Shown here: positions 34,212 through 46,658 of the stretch, one piece after another
Numbering within the stretch: position 1 is the first letter of the stretch
Layout of the letters: every line of letters begins with the position of its first letter
Assembly (NCBI RefSeq): GCF_020991005.1
Contig: NZ_JAJLLW010000001.1
Coordinates: 434,001 to 498,000 of the forward strand
DNA from: Halomonas sp. CUBES01
GTDB taxonomy: Bacteria > Pseudomonadota > Gammaproteobacteria > Pseudomonadales > Halomonadaceae
Length of the DNA stretch: 64,000 bases
Direction of reading: 5' to 3'
Program-made: the position numbers and the translations under genes
The notes under the pieces: generated by a model
The model's database searches: none
The model's input: only the letters and a program-made list of their open reading frames with translations
What the model was told of the DNA's origin: nothing

Positions 34212-35594
34212 ATGCCTATCAGTGTCTTCGACCTTTTCAAGATTGGTGTAGGCCCCTCCAGTTCCCATACCGTCGGGCCCATGCAGGCGGCGTTCAACTA
34301 TGTCGCCACGCTGCGCGAACACCGTCTGATGGATCAGGTGGCGCGTCTGGAAGTGCATCTTTACGGGTCGCTGTCCGCGACGGGGGTTGGGCACGCCACC
34401 GATCATGCGATCATCATGGGGCTGATGGGGGAGCGCCCCGATAGGATCGATCCCTCGATCATCAATCCAGCCATCCAGGCACTGAAAGAAAGCCAGATCC
34501 TGCCGTTGGGTCGAGAAAAAGACGTCCAGTTCGACTGGAAGCAGGATCTTTATTTTCATGAAGAGAGCCTACCTCACCACCCTAATGCCATGAAGCTGGC
34601 CGCTTTTACGCATCAGGGCCAATTGGTCTATGAAAACACCTACTATTCGGTGGGGGGGGGCTTTGTCGTCGAACAGGCCCAGGTGGATATGCCGCTGGAC
34701 GATCTGGGGGGCGTCACCCTGCCGTACAACTTCGACACTGCGGAAGAACTCCTGGCGCTGTGTAAAGACAACCAGCTGAGCGTCAGCCGGTTGATGCTGG
34801 AAAACGAAAAAGTCTGGCGCACGGAAGAAGAGGTCAGAGACGAGCTGTGGCGTATCTGGCAGGTCATGTGCGAATGCGTCGACAATGGACTGACGCATGA
34901 GGGGATTCTGCCGGGGGGCTTGAACGTCAAGCGGCGTGCCAAGCTGCTTCACCAGCGGCTTGAGGCGGCGGAACAGAATGAGTGCCTGATCGCCTCGACG
35001 TTTTCCGCCATGGAGTGGGTAAACATCTTTGCCCTTGCCGTCAACGAAGAAAACGCCGCAGGCGGTCGCATGGTCACCGCGCCCACCAACGGCGCTGCGG
35101 GCATCATCCCCGCCGTCCTGCACTACTACATGAAATTCCAGGCCAACGCCTGTGAGAAAAACGTGGTGGACTTCTTGCTGGCGGCAGGCGCCATCGGCAT
35201 TCTCTGCAAGAAAAATGCCTCGATCTCCGGCGCCGAAGTCGGCTGCCAGGGAGAGGTGGGCTCGGCGTGCGCCATGGCAGCCGCCGGCCTGGCGGATGTC
35301 ATGGGAGGAACCCCTGAGCAGGTGGAGCATGCCGCCGAAATCGGCCTGGAGCATAACCTGGGCTTGACCTGCGACCCCGTTGGCGGACTGGTGCAGGTGC
35401 CCTGTATCGAGCGCAACGCCATTGCCACCATCAAGGCCATCAATGCCGCTCAGATGGCCCTGCACGGCGATGGCACGCATTTCATCTCGCTGGATAAGGT
35501 CATCCGTACCATGCGCGATACCGGTCGAGACATGCTGGACAAGTATAAGGAGACCTCCAAGGGTGGCCTCGCCGTCAATGCCATCGAGTGCTAA
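34212..35594 (+). CDS. L-serine ammonia-lyase, iron-sulfur type
   Basis: Single-chain bacterial serine deaminase making pyruvate and ammonia, 460 residues. The N-terminal beta domain starts [21 protein letters not shown]. The three 4Fe-4S cysteines are seen in [17 protein letters not shown] and [17 protein letters not shown] precedes the ATG at 34212. It is separated from purU by 245 bases and likely has its own promoter. It completes the betaine route by draining serine to pyruvate. sdaA/sdaB naming cannot be decided by eye. Confidence 0.95.
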   Translation: MPISVFDLFKIGVGPSSSHTVGPMQAAFNYVATLREHRLMDQVARLEVHLYGSLSATGVGHATDHAIIMGLMGERPDRIDPSIINPAIQALKESQILPLGREKDVQFDWKQDLYFHEESLPHHPNAMKLAAFTHQGQLVYENTYYSVGGGFVVEQAQVDMPLDDLGGVTLPYNFDTAEELLALCKDNQLSVSRLMLENEKVWRTEEEVRDELWRIWQVMCECVDNGLTHEGILPGGLNVKRRAKLLHQRLEAAEQNECLIASTFSAMEWVNIFALAVNEENAAGGRMVTAPTNGAAGIIPAVLHYYMKFQANACEKNVVDFLLAAGAIGILCKKNASISGAEVGCQGEVGSACAMAAAGLADVMGGTPEQVEHAAEIGLEHNLGLTCDPVGGLVQVPCIERNAIATIKAINAAQMALHGDGTHFISLDKVIRTMRDTGRDMLDKYKETSKGGLAVNAIEC

Positions 35595-35972
35595 GCCGCT
35601 CAGCTCTGGGAGGTGTCGATAGCACCCCTCCCGACGTTGCCGGTTTCGCCGCTTTCGGGGTGTCGTTATGTCAGCCGGGCTTAGGCCACCAAGCATGCGC
35701 AACGTCAATGCGCCTAAGCCTGCATTTGCAGCGCGTGAATAGGAACGTCGCCTTTCAAGATATGCGTCAGAACATAGACAAGTGGTCGTTGTGATATTCC
35801 GTATCTATCCCCTGATGCGGTTGTTGATGAATGCTTTCACGGTTAAGCATGGTGATGTCTACCCATCCAGAGATTAAAAAGCCCTCCTGAGTCTTACTGC
35901 ATTATTGGCCTTCCGTGCGGCGCTTGTTTAGGATCATTAGCGGAACTCAACAAAAAATAGCGAGCCGTCCTC
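35595..35972. other. Intergenic region between serine deaminase and metY
   Basis: A 378-base gene-free stretch. A GC-rich hairpin, GGGAGGTG at 35608 with its bulged complement ending at 35632, lies 14 bases after the deaminase stop but lacks a T run. A 9-base inverted repeat (GGCTTAGGC / GCCTAAGCC, 35680-35728 region) follows. The last ~150 bases are AT-richer and presumably hold the metY promoter. No SAM riboswitch core was seen. Confidence 0.4.
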
Positions 35973-37247
35973 ATGAAACCAGACACCATTGCCCTTCACC
36001 ATGGCTACGCGCCGGATTCACAAAATGCCGTCGCGGTGCCGATTCATCAAACCACGTCGTTTTCCTTCGACAGTGCGCAGCACGCGGCGGATCTGTTTGA
36101 TCTTAAAGTGGAAGGCAACATTTACTCGCGCATCATGAACCCCACCTGCGCGGTGCTGGAGCAGCGGGTCGCTGCGCTGGAAGGCGGTATCGCCGGGCTG
36201 GCGGTGGCGTCGGGGATGGCGGCGATCACCTATGCGATCCAGACCATCGCCGAAGCGGGCGATAACATTGTCTCGATCAGCGAGCTGTATGGCGGTACCT
36301 ACAATCTGTTTGCCCACACCTTGCCACGCCAGGGTATCCAGGTACGCTTTGCCGACAAGGACGATATTGACGGCATCGAAGCACTGATCGACGAGCGAAC
36401 CAAAGCGGTTTTCTGCGAAAGTATTGGTAACCCCTCCGGGGGAGTGGTCGACCTGATGAAGCTCGCCGAGGCGGCCCATCGTCACGGGGTGCCGGTGATG
36501 GTCGATAACACCACCGCGACGCCGTTTCTGTGTCGGCCCATTGAACACGGGGCGGATATCGTCATCCATTCCGCCACCAAATATATTGGCGGTCACGGCA
36601 CCACCGTGGGCGGCGTGATCGTGGATTCGGGTGCCTTCCCCTGGGCCGCGAACGCCCATCGCTTTCCACTGCTGACGGAACCCGATGTTTCCTATCACGG
36701 CGTGAGCTATACCCGCGATGTGGGCGATGCAGCCTTCATTGCCCGCGCCCGGGTGGTGCCGCTACGCAATATGGGCGCAGCGCTGTCTGCTCAGGCGGCC
36801 TGGAATCTATTGCAGGGGCTGGAAACGCTTTCGCTGCGCATTGAGCGTATTTGTGCTAACGCCCTGGCCGTTGCCAAACACCTGGAGAGTCACCCGTTGG
36901 TCACCTGGGTACACTATGCCGGCTTGGAAAATCACCCCGATCACGCGCTGGCCAAGCAGTACATGAACGGCCACGCCTCGGGGATTCTCAGCTTTGGTAT
37001 TGAAGGGGGCCAGGCCGCCGGTGAGCGCTTCTACGATGCCCTGGCGCTCATCCTGCGGCTAGTCAATATCGGCGATGCCAAGAGCTGTTCTTCCATTCCG
37101 GCGTCGACCACGCACCGCCAACTGAATGAGGAAGAGCTCAAAACCGCTGGCGTCACGCCGGATATGGTACGCCTATCGATCGGTATTGAGCATATCGACG
37201 ACCTGCTGGCGGATATTGATCAAGCGCTGGCGGCCTCTCAAGCGTAA
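35973..37247 (+). CDS. metY: O-acetylhomoserine sulfhydrylase / aminocarboxypropyltransferase
   Basis: PLP enzyme of the Cys/Met metabolism family making homocysteine from O-acetylhomoserine and sulfide, 424 residues. The PLP lysine motif is VIHSATKYIGGHGTT, and YSRIMNPTCAVLEQRVAALEGG is the family's substrate-side block. Length and the GHGTTVGGVIVDSG block favour MetY over cystathionine gamma-synthase. It starts about 380 bases after the serine deaminase and is not clearly part of the betaine operons, though betaine breakdown and methionine synthesis share one-carbon metabolism. Confidence 0.92.
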   Translation: MKPDTIALHHGYAPDSQNAVAVPIHQTTSFSFDSAQHAADLFDLKVEGNIYSRIMNPTCAVLEQRVAALEGGIAGLAVASGMAAITYAIQTIAEAGDNIVSISELYGGTYNLFAHTLPRQGIQVRFADKDDIDGIEALIDERTKAVFCESIGNPSGGVVDLMKLAEAAHRHGVPVMVDNTTATPFLCRPIEHGADIVIHSATKYIGGHGTTVGGVIVDSGAFPWAANAHRFPLLTEPDVSYHGVSYTRDVGDAAFIARARVVPLRNMGAALSAQAAWNLLQGLETLSLRIERICANALAVAKHLESHPLVTWVHYAGLENHPDHALAKQYMNGHASGILSFGIEGGQAAGERFYDALALILRLVNIGDAKSCSSIPASTTHRQLNEEELKTAGVTPDMVRLSIGIEHIDDLLADIDQALAASQA

Positions 37248-37573
37248 TGGCGCTCACGGAAGCGAGCATGACGCTCCCACGCCAAATGACGGTACCCTAA
37301 GCGTTATGCTGGTAGGTGGTTTTATCAGGCTTTTTTTGAGCTGGCTAACGAATTTAGACGTTGGTGAGCCCATCATGCACACTGGCTTAGCCCCATGTTG
37401 TAATTAAACAACGCAGTTGAATCAAAGGTTGAATAGTATCTATCGATGATCGCGTTAGATCCTAGGCGACTGAGAAGCGCTTTGACTAACGTCGAAAATG
37501 GGCAGTGTCCAATGTCTGACCGGCGGCACTGCAGGAAGGTAAAGCTTAAGGCCTAAAATAAAGGAGAATGCGA
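37248..37573. other. Intergenic region upstream of pntAB
   Basis: A 326-base gene-free stretch. It contains two copies of GTTGAAT about 12 bases apart near 37418-37440, a possible activator site, and ends in AAGGAG at 37561-37566. No gene or RNA was recognised. Confidence 0.35.
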
Positions 37574-39145
37574 GTGAAAATAGGCGCACCGAAGGAAAGC
37601 GCCCGGGGTGAAGCGCGCGTCGCGCTCACGCCCGAGAGCGCCCAACATATCCAGAAATTGGGCCACGAGTGTCTGATTGAAACCGGCGCCGGTGAGGCGG
37701 CGGGCTTCAATGACGACGCCTATCGCAATGCGGGTGTCAGCGTGCTGGACAGCGCCGATGCGCTCTGGCGCGACGCCGAGGTGGTCATTAAAGTCCGCGA
37801 ACCGTCCGACGCGGAAGTGACGCTGCTGCGTGAAGGCCAGACCCTGATTACCTTCTTCTGGCCAGCGCAGAACGAGGCGCTGCTGGAAGCCTGCAAGGCG
37901 CAGGGCGCCACCGTGGTGGCCATGGACATGGTGCCGCGTATCTCCCGGGCACAGAAGATGGACGCGCTATCGTCCATGGCCAATATCGCGGGTTACCGTG
38001 CGGTCATCGAGGCAGGCAACAACTTTGGCCGCTTCTTCACCGGTCAGGTCACCGCCGCCGGCAAGGTGCCGCCTGCCAAGGTGCTGGTGGTCGGTGCCGG
38101 CGTCGCGGGTCTGGCGGCGATCGGTACGGCAACCAGCCTGGGCGCCGTTGTGCGCGCCTTCGACGTGCGCCCCGAAGTCTCCGAGCAGATCGAGTCCATG
38201 GGCGCCGAGTTCCTGTTTCTCGAGTTTGACGAAAGCCAGGACGGTTCCGAAAGCGGTGGTTACGCGGCACCTTCCAGCCCCGAGTTCCGCGAGAAGCAGC
38301 TTGAGTGTTTCCGCGAGCAGGCGCCGGACGTGGACATCGTCATTACCACCGCGCTGATCCCCGGTAAGCCCGCGCCCAAGCTTTGGCTCGAGGACATGGT
38401 CGCCGAAATGAAGCCCGGCTCGGTGATCATCGACCTGGCCGCCGAGAAGGGCGGCAACTGCGACCTGACCAAGCCCGACGAGCGTGTGGTAAGTGATAAC
38501 GGCGTGGTCGTGGTGGGTTACACTGACTTCCCCTCGCGCATGGCCACCCAGTCGTCGCTGCTCTACGCCACCAATATTCGTCACATGCTGACCGATCTGA
38601 CGCCCGAAAAAGACGGCGTGATCAATCACAACATGGACGATGACGTGATCCGTGGTGCCACCGTGACGCACCAGGGTGAAGTTACCTTCCCGCCGCCGCC
38701 GCCCAAGGTGAAAGCGATCGGTGCGGCCAAGCCCAAGAAGAAAGAAAAGGAGCCTACGCCGGAGGAGAAAAAGGCCGCCGAGCACGCTGCGTTCAAGGCG
38801 CAGTCCAAGCGCCAGATCGGCTTGCTGGCCGTGGGTGGCGCGCTGATGCTGCTGCTTGGGCAGGTCGCCCCCGCGTCATTCATGCAGCACTTCATCGTGT
38901 TCGTGCTGGGCTGCTTTATCGGCTTCCAGGTGATCTGGAACGTCAGCCACTCGTTGCACACGCCGCTGATGGCGGTCACCAACGCGATTTCGGGCATCAT
39001 CATTCTCGGCGCCATTCTGCAGATTGGCACCGGCAGTGTGATCGTCGGTATTCTCGCGGCGATCTCGGTGTTGATCGCGACCATCAATATCGTGGGCGGC
39101 TTCCTGGTGACACGCCGGATGCTCGCGATGTTCCAAAAATCTTAA
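37574..39145 (+). CDS. pntA: NAD(P) transhydrogenase alpha subunit
   Basis: Membrane-bound proton-translocating transhydrogenase subunit, 523 residues, moving hydride from NADH to NADP. The N-terminal ~380 residues are the NAD-binding domain ([21 protein letters not shown], then [17 protein letters not shown]). A charged lysine-rich linker ([20 protein letters not shown]) leads to four C-terminal helices. GTG 37574 is preferred: AAGGAG at 37561-37566 leaves seven bases before it, while ATG 37568 would be one base away. It is 16 bases before pntB. Confidence 0.95.
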   Translation: MKIGAPKESARGEARVALTPESAQHIQKLGHECLIETGAGEAAGFNDDAYRNAGVSVLDSADALWRDAEVVIKVREPSDAEVTLLREGQTLITFFWPAQNEALLEACKAQGATVVAMDMVPRISRAQKMDALSSMANIAGYRAVIEAGNNFGRFFTGQVTAAGKVPPAKVLVVGAGVAGLAAIGTATSLGAVVRAFDVRPEVSEQIESMGAEFLFLEFDESQDGSESGGYAAPSSPEFREKQLECFREQAPDVDIVITTALIPGKPAPKLWLEDMVAEMKPGSVIIDLAAEKGGNCDLTKPDERVVSDNGVVVVGYTDFPSRMATQSSLLYATNIRHMLTDLTPEKDGVINHNMDDDVIRGATVTHQGEVTFPPPPPKVKAIGAAKPKKKEKEPTPEEKKAAEHAAFKAQSKRQIGLLAVGGALMLLLGQVAPASFMQHFIVFVLGCFIGFQVIWNVSHSLHTPLMAVTNAISGIIILGAILQIGTGSVIVGILAAISVLIATINIVGGFLVTRRMLAMFQKS

Positions 39146-39161
39146 GCGGCGGAGACAGACT

Positions 39162-40604
39162 ATGTTAGGTCAAGAATTCGTATCCGCTGCGTCCATCGCG
39201 GCGAGCGTGTTATTCATCCTCTCGCTTGGGGGGTTGAGCAATCAGGAAAAAGCCAAGCGGGCGGTGTGGTACGGCATCGTCGGCATGGCAGTGGCGGTGT
39301 TTTTTACCGCCTTTGGCCCGGGCATCGGCGGCTACTGGTGGCTGATTCCCATGATGCTGATCGGGGCGGCCATCGGCATCTATCTGGCTAAAAAGGTCGA
39401 GATGACCGAAATGCCCCAGCTGGTCGCCGCGCTGCACAGCTTTGTGGGTCTGGCGGCGGTCTTCGTTGCCTGGAGCGCGGATCTGGAGCGCCGTCGAGTG
39501 ATGGCGGCGCAAGCGGCGGACGCCTCGACGGAAGCGTTCTCTGCCTTTGCGGCGCTGGTGGCCACCAAGGCACCGGACGAGCTGATGTTCCTGCAGGTCG
39601 AGGTGGTGCTGGGGATCTTCATCGGCGCGGTGACCTTTACCGGCTCGGTCATCGCCTTTGGCAAGCTGGCCGGCAAGGTCGACGGTAAGCCGAAGCAGCT
39701 GCCGGGCGGGCATATGCTCAACGCCGGGGCAGCGGCGCTGTCGCTTCTGCTGGCGATCATGTACCTCAACGGCGCGGGCTTCTGGACGCTGATCCTGCTG
39801 GCGGCGCTGGCGTTCTTTATCGGCTACCACCTGATCATGGGCATCGGCGGGGCGGACATGCCGGTCGTGGTCTCCATGCTCAACAGCTACTCGGGCTGGG
39901 CGGCGGCTGCCATCGGCTTCACGCTATCCAACGACCTGCTGATCGTCACCGGTGCGCTGGTTGGCTCCTCCGGTGCGATTCTCTCCTACATCATGTGCAA
40001 GGCGATGAACCGTAACTTTGTGAGCGTCATCCTGGGCGGCTTTGGCGGCACCCAAGGGCCGGCCGCCGAGATTGAAGGCGAGCAGGTGGCGATTGATGCA
40101 AACGGGGTAGCCAGCGCCTTGAACGACGCCGACAGCGTCATCATCGTGCCGGGTTACGGCATGGCAGTGGCGCAGGCGCAAACCGCGGTCAGCGACCTGG
40201 TGCGCAAGCTGCGTGCGGCGGGCAAGGAAGTACGCTTCGGTATCCACCCCGTGGCGGGACGCCTGCCAGGCCATATGAACGTGCTGCTCGCCGAGGCCAA
40301 GGTGCCCTATGACATCGTGCTGGAAATGGACGAAATCAACGACGATTTCGCCTCGACCGACGTGGTGATCGTGATTGGCTCCAACGACATCGTCAATCCG
40401 GCGGCCGAGGAAGATCCCAACAGCCCGATCGCTGGCATGCCGGTATTGAAGGTCTGGGAAGCCAAGCAGGTGTTCATCTGCAAGCGCGGCCAGGGCACCG
40501 GCTACTCGGGCATCGAGAACCCGCTGTTCTTCAAGGAAAACAGCCGCATGTTCTACGGCGACGCCCGCGACAGCATCAACTCGCTACTGCCGATGGTTGA
40601 ATAG
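39162..40604 (+). CDS. pntB: NAD(P) transhydrogenase beta subunit
   Basis: Partner of PntA, 480 residues, with about nine N-terminal helices and a C-terminal NADP-binding domain starting near [16 protein letters not shown] and including [23 protein letters not shown]. With PntA it could turn NADH from formaldehyde and formate oxidation into NADPH for biosynthesis or the Gbc reductase. It ends with a strong terminator. Confidence 0.96.
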   Translation: MLGQEFVSAASIAASVLFILSLGGLSNQEKAKRAVWYGIVGMAVAVFFTAFGPGIGGYWWLIPMMLIGAAIGIYLAKKVEMTEMPQLVAALHSFVGLAAVFVAWSADLERRRVMAAQAADASTEAFSAFAALVATKAPDELMFLQVEVVLGIFIGAVTFTGSVIAFGKLAGKVDGKPKQLPGGHMLNAGAAALSLLLAIMYLNGAGFWTLILLAALAFFIGYHLIMGIGGADMPVVVSMLNSYSGWAAAAIGFTLSNDLLIVTGALVGSSGAILSYIMCKAMNRNFVSVILGGFGGTQGPAAEIEGEQVAIDANGVASALNDADSVIIVPGYGMAVAQAQTAVSDLVRKLRAAGKEVRFGIHPVAGRLPGHMNVLLAEAKVPYDIVLEMDEINDDFASTDVVIVIGSNDIVNPAAEEDPNSPIAGMPVLKVWEAKQVFICKRGQGTGYSGIENPLFFKENSRMFYGDARDSINSLLPMVE

Positions 40605-40636
40605 GTTCGAGCCAGTGAGATAGCGACCAAGCAAGA

Positions 40637-40664
40637 AGCCCGCGAGCCATCGCGGGCTTTTTTT
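40637..40664 (+). terminator. Rho-independent terminator after pntAB
   Basis: A perfect 9-base stem (40637-40645 with 40650-40658), loop GCCA, followed by a run of seven T residues ending at 40664. Confidence 0.92.
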
Positions 40665-40732
40665 ATGCTGTGCATGCCCTCGATACGCCTGCTATGGTCA
40701 TTGACCGCCTTCTTTTTCGAGTACTTGCCATC

Positions 40733-42499
40733 ATGAACCAACGCCCTGACCCCCGCGTGCTGCTGCGCTTGCTGGGACTGCTTCGCCCCTATCGGATGCG
40801 GTTGGCCCTGGCGGGTCTGGCGCTGCTGATGGCGTCGGGGAGTGTTCTGCTGCTGGGCAACGGGCTGCGTCTGGTGATTGACCGTGGGTTTCTGGCCGCA
40901 AATCAGCAGGCGCTGGCCCAATCGCTGGCGCTGATGCTGGTCGTGGTGACGGTGCTGGCGCTGGCGTCCGCGCTGCGCTATTACCAGGTGACCTGGATCG
41001 GCGAGCGGCTGGCGGCCGACCTGCGTCAGCGCGTGTTTGACCATTTATTGACTCTCGAGCCGAGCTTTTTCGAGAGCGCCAGCGACGGCCGCGCCGCCGG
41101 CGAGATCGCCTCACGGCTGACGGCGGATACCAGCGTCCTGCAAAGCCTGTTCGGCTCGTCGGTGTCGTTGGCGCTGCGTAACCTGGTCATGCTGGTGGGT
41201 GCCGTGGTGCTCATGCTGGTGACCCAGCCGTGGCTGTCGGCGATGGTGCTGATCGGCATTCCGGCGACGCTATTGCCTATCGTGTGGTACGGCCGCCGGG
41301 TCAGGCGACTTTCGCGTACCAGCCAGGATCGAGTCGCCGAGCTTGGTCGCTATGCCGAAGAAGCTTTGAGTGGCCTCCAGACACTTCAAGCGTTTACCCA
41401 CGAGCCGGTGGATAAAGCCCACTACGGCCAGCGCGTGGAGCAGGCGTTCGGCAGCGCCGTGGAGCGCACTCAGCAGCGCGCCTGGCTGACCGGCATCGCC
41501 ATGCTGGTGGTGTTCACCGCCGTGGGCTTGATGCTCTGGCAGGGCGGTCAGGCGGTGTTGGCCGGCACCATGAGTCCCGGTGAGCTGTCGGCGTTTATTT
41601 TCTACGCCGTGCTGGCGGCAGGGGCGATTGCCACCCTGGCCGAAGTGGCGGGCGACGTGCAGCGTGCGGCGGGGGCGGCGGAACGCCTGCTGGAACTGCT
41701 CGATACCCAGCCCACTATCCAGTCGCCCACGCAGCCGCAAGCCCTTCCGAGGCCATCGCAGGGCGATATTGCGCTGGAAAACTTAAGCTTCACCTACCCT
41801 GGCCGGGAAACCCCGGCGCTGGTCGATGTTGATCTGCATATCCAGCCGGGCGAACGGGTGGCCATTGTGGGGCCCTCGGGGGCGGGCAAAAGCACCTTGT
41901 TGGCCCTGTTGCTGCGTTTTTACGATCCAGACAACGGGCACATCACCCTGGATGGCTACGATATTCGCACCCTGGACCTGGTGGCCTTGCGCGGCGTCAT
42001 GGGGCTGGTGGCGCAGGCGCCGGTGCTGTTCAGCGGCACGGTGGCCGAGAATCTGCGCTACGGCGATCCTCGGGCGAGCAGCGAAAAACTGCGCATGGCG
42101 GCCCAGGACGCCAGCGCCCTGGGCTTTATCGACGCGCTGCCGCAAGGTTTCGATACGCCTCTCGGCCCGGGAGGCGTGCAGCTTTCCGGCGGTCAACGTC
42201 AGCGCCTCGCCATCGCCCGGGCGCTGCTCAAAGATCCTGCCGTGCTGTTGCTGGATGAAGCCACCAGCGCGCTGGATGCGGAAAGCGAGCGCCTTGTCCA
42301 GCAGGCGCTGGATCGGCTGATGGTCGGGCGCACCAGCATCGTCATTGCCCATCGGCTGGCCACGGTGATCGCCGCGGATCGCCTGCTGGTGCTCGACGGT
42401 GGCCGATTAGTGGCGGCGGGGACGCACCGCGAGCTGATCACGACCAGTGCGCTCTATCGCCATTTGGTCGCGTTGCAGTTTGGTGGTGAAACGTTATAA
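40733..42499 (+). CDS. ABCB-type ABC transporter, fused permease and ATPase
   Basis: Half-size exporter of the MsbA/BmrA type, 588 residues. Six helices fill the first ~320 residues (first at MRLALAGLALLMASGSVLLLG). The ATPase has Walker A GPSGAGKSTLL, signature LSGGQRQR and Walker B AVLLLDEATSALDAESE. ATG 40733 fits the usual protein start and avoids the preceding terminator; an in-frame ATG at 40670 is possible but sits on it. Ribosome site is weak. The substrate is unknown; lipid or drug export is the family expectation. Confidence 0.9.
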   Translation: MNQRPDPRVLLRLLGLLRPYRMRLALAGLALLMASGSVLLLGNGLRLVIDRGFLAANQQALAQSLALMLVVVTVLALASALRYYQVTWIGERLAADLRQRVFDHLLTLEPSFFESASDGRAAGEIASRLTADTSVLQSLFGSSVSLALRNLVMLVGAVVLMLVTQPWLSAMVLIGIPATLLPIVWYGRRVRRLSRTSQDRVAELGRYAEEALSGLQTLQAFTHEPVDKAHYGQRVEQAFGSAVERTQQRAWLTGIAMLVVFTAVGLMLWQGGQAVLAGTMSPGELSAFIFYAVLAAGAIATLAEVAGDVQRAAGAAERLLELLDTQPTIQSPTQPQALPRPSQGDIALENLSFTYPGRETPALVDVDLHIQPGERVAIVGPSGAGKSTLLALLLRFYDPDNGHITLDGYDIRTLDLVALRGVMGLVAQAPVLFSGTVAENLRYGDPRASSEKLRMAAQDASALGFIDALPQGFDTPLGPGGVQLSGGQRQRLAIARALLKDPAVLLLDEATSALDAESERLVQQALDRLMVGRTSIVIAHRLATVIAADRLLVLDGGRLVAAGTHRELITTSALYRHLVALQFGGETL

Positions 42500-42529
42500 A
42501 ACAGTTGCGTGATCAATACGGGAATTGCC

Positions 42530-43540
42530 ATGTCGAGTTTTCTTCAACGCCTCCGCGCCGTCCACGCCCCTTCGATCGGTCTTGGCTGCATGAACCTTTC
42601 CCACGGCTACGGTCAGCAAGTGCCCGAGGCGGACGCGCTGCGCGCCCTCGATTCGGCGTTCGATATGGGCTACCGCCACTTTGATACTGCCACGCTCTAC
42701 GGCGCCACGGCCAACGAAACGCTGCTTGGCCGCGCGCTGAAGGGCAAGCGTGAGCAGGTGCTACTGGCCAGCAAGGGCGGCATGGCGATTGACCCCGCGA
42801 CAAGCAAGCGGGTGATCGACGGGCACCCCGATACGCTACGTCGCCAGTGCGATGCCAGCCTTAAACGTCTGCAAACCGATCACATCGACATCTATTACCT
42901 GCACCGCCTCGACCGCCAAGTGCCGATCGAGGAAAGCGTCGGGGCGCTGGGCCGCCTGGTGGAGGCCGGCAAGATCGGCGGGGTGGGGCTTTCCGAAATT
43001 TCCGCGGCGACGCTGCGCCGTGCGGTGACGGAATACCCCGTTGCCGCCGTGCAGTCTGAATACTCGCTGTGGACGCGCAATCCCGAGATTGCCCTGCTCG
43101 AGGCCTGCCGGGAGACGAACACGGCCCTGGTGGCATTCAGCCCGCTGGGGCGCGGGTTCCTGGCCGAGGCAATCAGCGATCCGGCGCGCTTGCCCGAGGG
43201 CGACATGCGCCGCCAGATGCCACGCTTCAGTGCGGAAAACTTCCGCCATAACCGGCAGCTGCTCGATGACGTCATCCTGCTTGCCAAGCGTCTGGGCGTC
43301 ACCTCTGCCCAGCTAGCGCTGGCGTGGATCAATGCCCAGGGCGCCGACGTCATTCCGATCCCCGGCTCCACCTCGATGGCCCATATGCGCGACAACCTCT
43401 CGGCCGAGACCCTCTACCTGGACGCCGCCACCTGTCAGCAGCTCACCGCGATGCTGACGCCCGAGCAAGTCGCTGGCGAGCGCTACAGCGAGGCCCAGCA
43501 GGCCGATATCGACACCGAAGCGTTTACGCTCACCCGCTAG
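42530..43540 (+). CDS. Aldo/keto reductase
   Basis: NADPH-dependent oxidoreductase of the aldo/keto reductase superfamily, 336 residues, YajO/pyridoxal-reductase-like group. The catalytic tetrad is visible: Asp and Tyr in FDTATLYG, Lys in LLASKGG and His in YYLHRLD. The C-terminal IPIPGSTSMAHMRDNLSA binds the cofactor phosphate. ATG 42530 has GGGA upstream. It lies 30 bases after the ABC exporter gene and may be co-transcribed with it. Confidence 0.9.
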   Translation: MSSFLQRLRAVHAPSIGLGCMNLSHGYGQQVPEADALRALDSAFDMGYRHFDTATLYGATANETLLGRALKGKREQVLLASKGGMAIDPATSKRVIDGHPDTLRRQCDASLKRLQTDHIDIYYLHRLDRQVPIEESVGALGRLVEAGKIGGVGLSEISAATLRRAVTEYPVAAVQSEYSLWTRNPEIALLEACRETNTALVAFSPLGRGFLAEAISDPARLPEGDMRRQMPRFSAENFRHNRQLLDDVILLAKRLGVTSAQLALAWINAQGADVIPIPGSTSMAHMRDNLSAETLYLDAATCQQLTAMLTPEQVAGERYSEAQQADIDTEAFTLTR

Positions 43541-43561
43541 GAACGGGGATTACCGTGGTCT

Positions 43562-43598
43562 ATAGGTCAAAGCTATTAAATCAGTGATTAAATGCAAA
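43562..43598 (+). promoter_or_regulatory. Candidate OxyR site upstream of katG
   Basis: Bases 43562-43576 read ATAGGTCAAAGCTAT, a full match to the recalled OxyR half-unit ATAGnTnnnAnCTAT. A degenerate second unit starts after the expected seven-base spacer at 43584, matching about four of ten fixed positions. It lies 160 bases before the katG start, fitting peroxide-activated expression. Confidence 0.7.
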
Positions 43599-43723
43599 TT
43601 GAGACTATGGCGATAGTGGTCTAAAACGTTAGATACATAAATGCGGTGTTTGCGGGGTCAGCGTTGGCTAGCGAGCACCCACCGACGGTCATGCTGGCAC
43701 TTGCCAGCGACGAAAGTAATTGA

Positions 43724-45892
<2,169 letters not shown>

Positions 45893-45909
45893 GTGATCCC
45901 GTGATAGAC

Positions 45910-45942
45910 AAGGGCGCTGCCATTAGGCAGCGCCCTTTTTTT
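45910..45942 (+). terminator. Rho-independent terminator after katG
   Basis: A perfect 12-base stem (45910-45921 with 45926-45937), loop ATTA, and a T run to 45942. Confidence 0.93.
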
Positions 45943-45991
45943 GTCGCTATATTTTATTGTCACGTTTTGCCGTTCAGGTATGGCCCGTCGG

Positions 45992-46444
45992 CTAAGTGGT
46001 TACGTCCAGCGCTGGGATGCGCAGCAGCTGGCGTAGCTGAGGTAGTCGCTCGTCCAGCAAGTCCGCCAGGGTGTAGCGATCCAGCACCGCAAAAAACGCC
46101 TCCAGGGCCTCGTTGAGCACCGGCGGCAGGCGGCAGGCGGGGGTGATGACGCAGGCGTTTTTATCGCGGAAGCACTCCACCAGGCCAAATTCGGGCTCGG
46201 TGTCGCGCACCAGCGCGCCCAGCCGGATGGTGGCCGGGTCGCGCTTCAGCCACAGGCCGCCGTGCTTGCCGCGCAGGGCGGTGAGATAGCCTTTTTGATT
46301 GAGCTCCTGGACGATCTTCATTACGTGATGGCGCGAGACGTTATAAGTCGAGGCGATTTCGTCGATCGTCGCGCGCGCCTCGCCTTTCACCGCCAGATAC
46401 AGCAGCACGCGAATGGAGTAATCGGTAAAACTGGTCAGGTGCAT
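45992..46444 (-). CDS. nsrR: Rrf2-family nitric-oxide-sensing repressor NsrR
   Basis: Iron-sulfur transcription repressor of 150 residues that releases DNA on nitric oxide. The N-terminal winged helix starts MHLTSFTDYSIRVLLYLA; the three cluster cysteines lie in CFRDKNACVITPAC, the NsrR spacing. Its position opposite hmp and a nearby NsrR-like operator support NsrR over IscR. The ATG at 46444 matches the conserved family start; longer frames upstream are not supported. Confidence 0.93.
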   Translation of the reverse strand: MHLTSFTDYSIRVLLYLAVKGEARATIDEIASTYNVSRHHVMKIVQELNQKGYLTALRGKHGGLWLKRDPATIRLGALVRDTEPEFGLVECFRDKNACVITPACRLPPVLNEALEAFFAVLDRYTLADLLDERLPQLRQLLRIPALDVTT

Positions 46445-46593
46445 AAGCCGTCCGGGGAGGGTCAAAGAGAAGCATCGGGCAGGCGTCATTGTACGGTGAA
46501 TCGGTGCCAGGGCGAAGCTTATACAAGCCCCCCCCCGCCGGGTCGAGTGTGGCGATGTGGCAGATTGTCGCTGGGGATTGGCGAGCACACTTA

Positions 46594-46616
46594 AAGATGT
46601 ATTATGGATACTACTT
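46594..46616. promoter_or_regulatory. NsrR-like operator in front of hmp
   Basis: A 23-base imperfect palindrome: AAGATGTAT at 46594-46602 and ATACTACTT at 46608-46616, seven of nine positions symmetric, five bases between. It fits the recalled NsrR box of paired AAGNTGNAT arms. It lies 42 bases before the hmp start and can block the promoter. Confidence 0.78.
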
Positions 46617-46658
46617 TAATAAAACCATGCACGCACCACCCAATCCGTGAGGCTCACC

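Noticed and set aside
35588..35794. Small plus-strand open frame after the serine deaminase
   Set aside because: Overlaps the deaminase end, has no ribosome site and no recognisable similarity.
35595..35972. Possible SAM-type riboswitch before metY
   Set aside because: Inverted repeats are present but not the conserved core of known SAM riboswitches.
45992..46444. IscR instead of NsrR
   Set aside because: No isc genes nearby; cysteine spacing, divergent hmp and operator fit NsrR.
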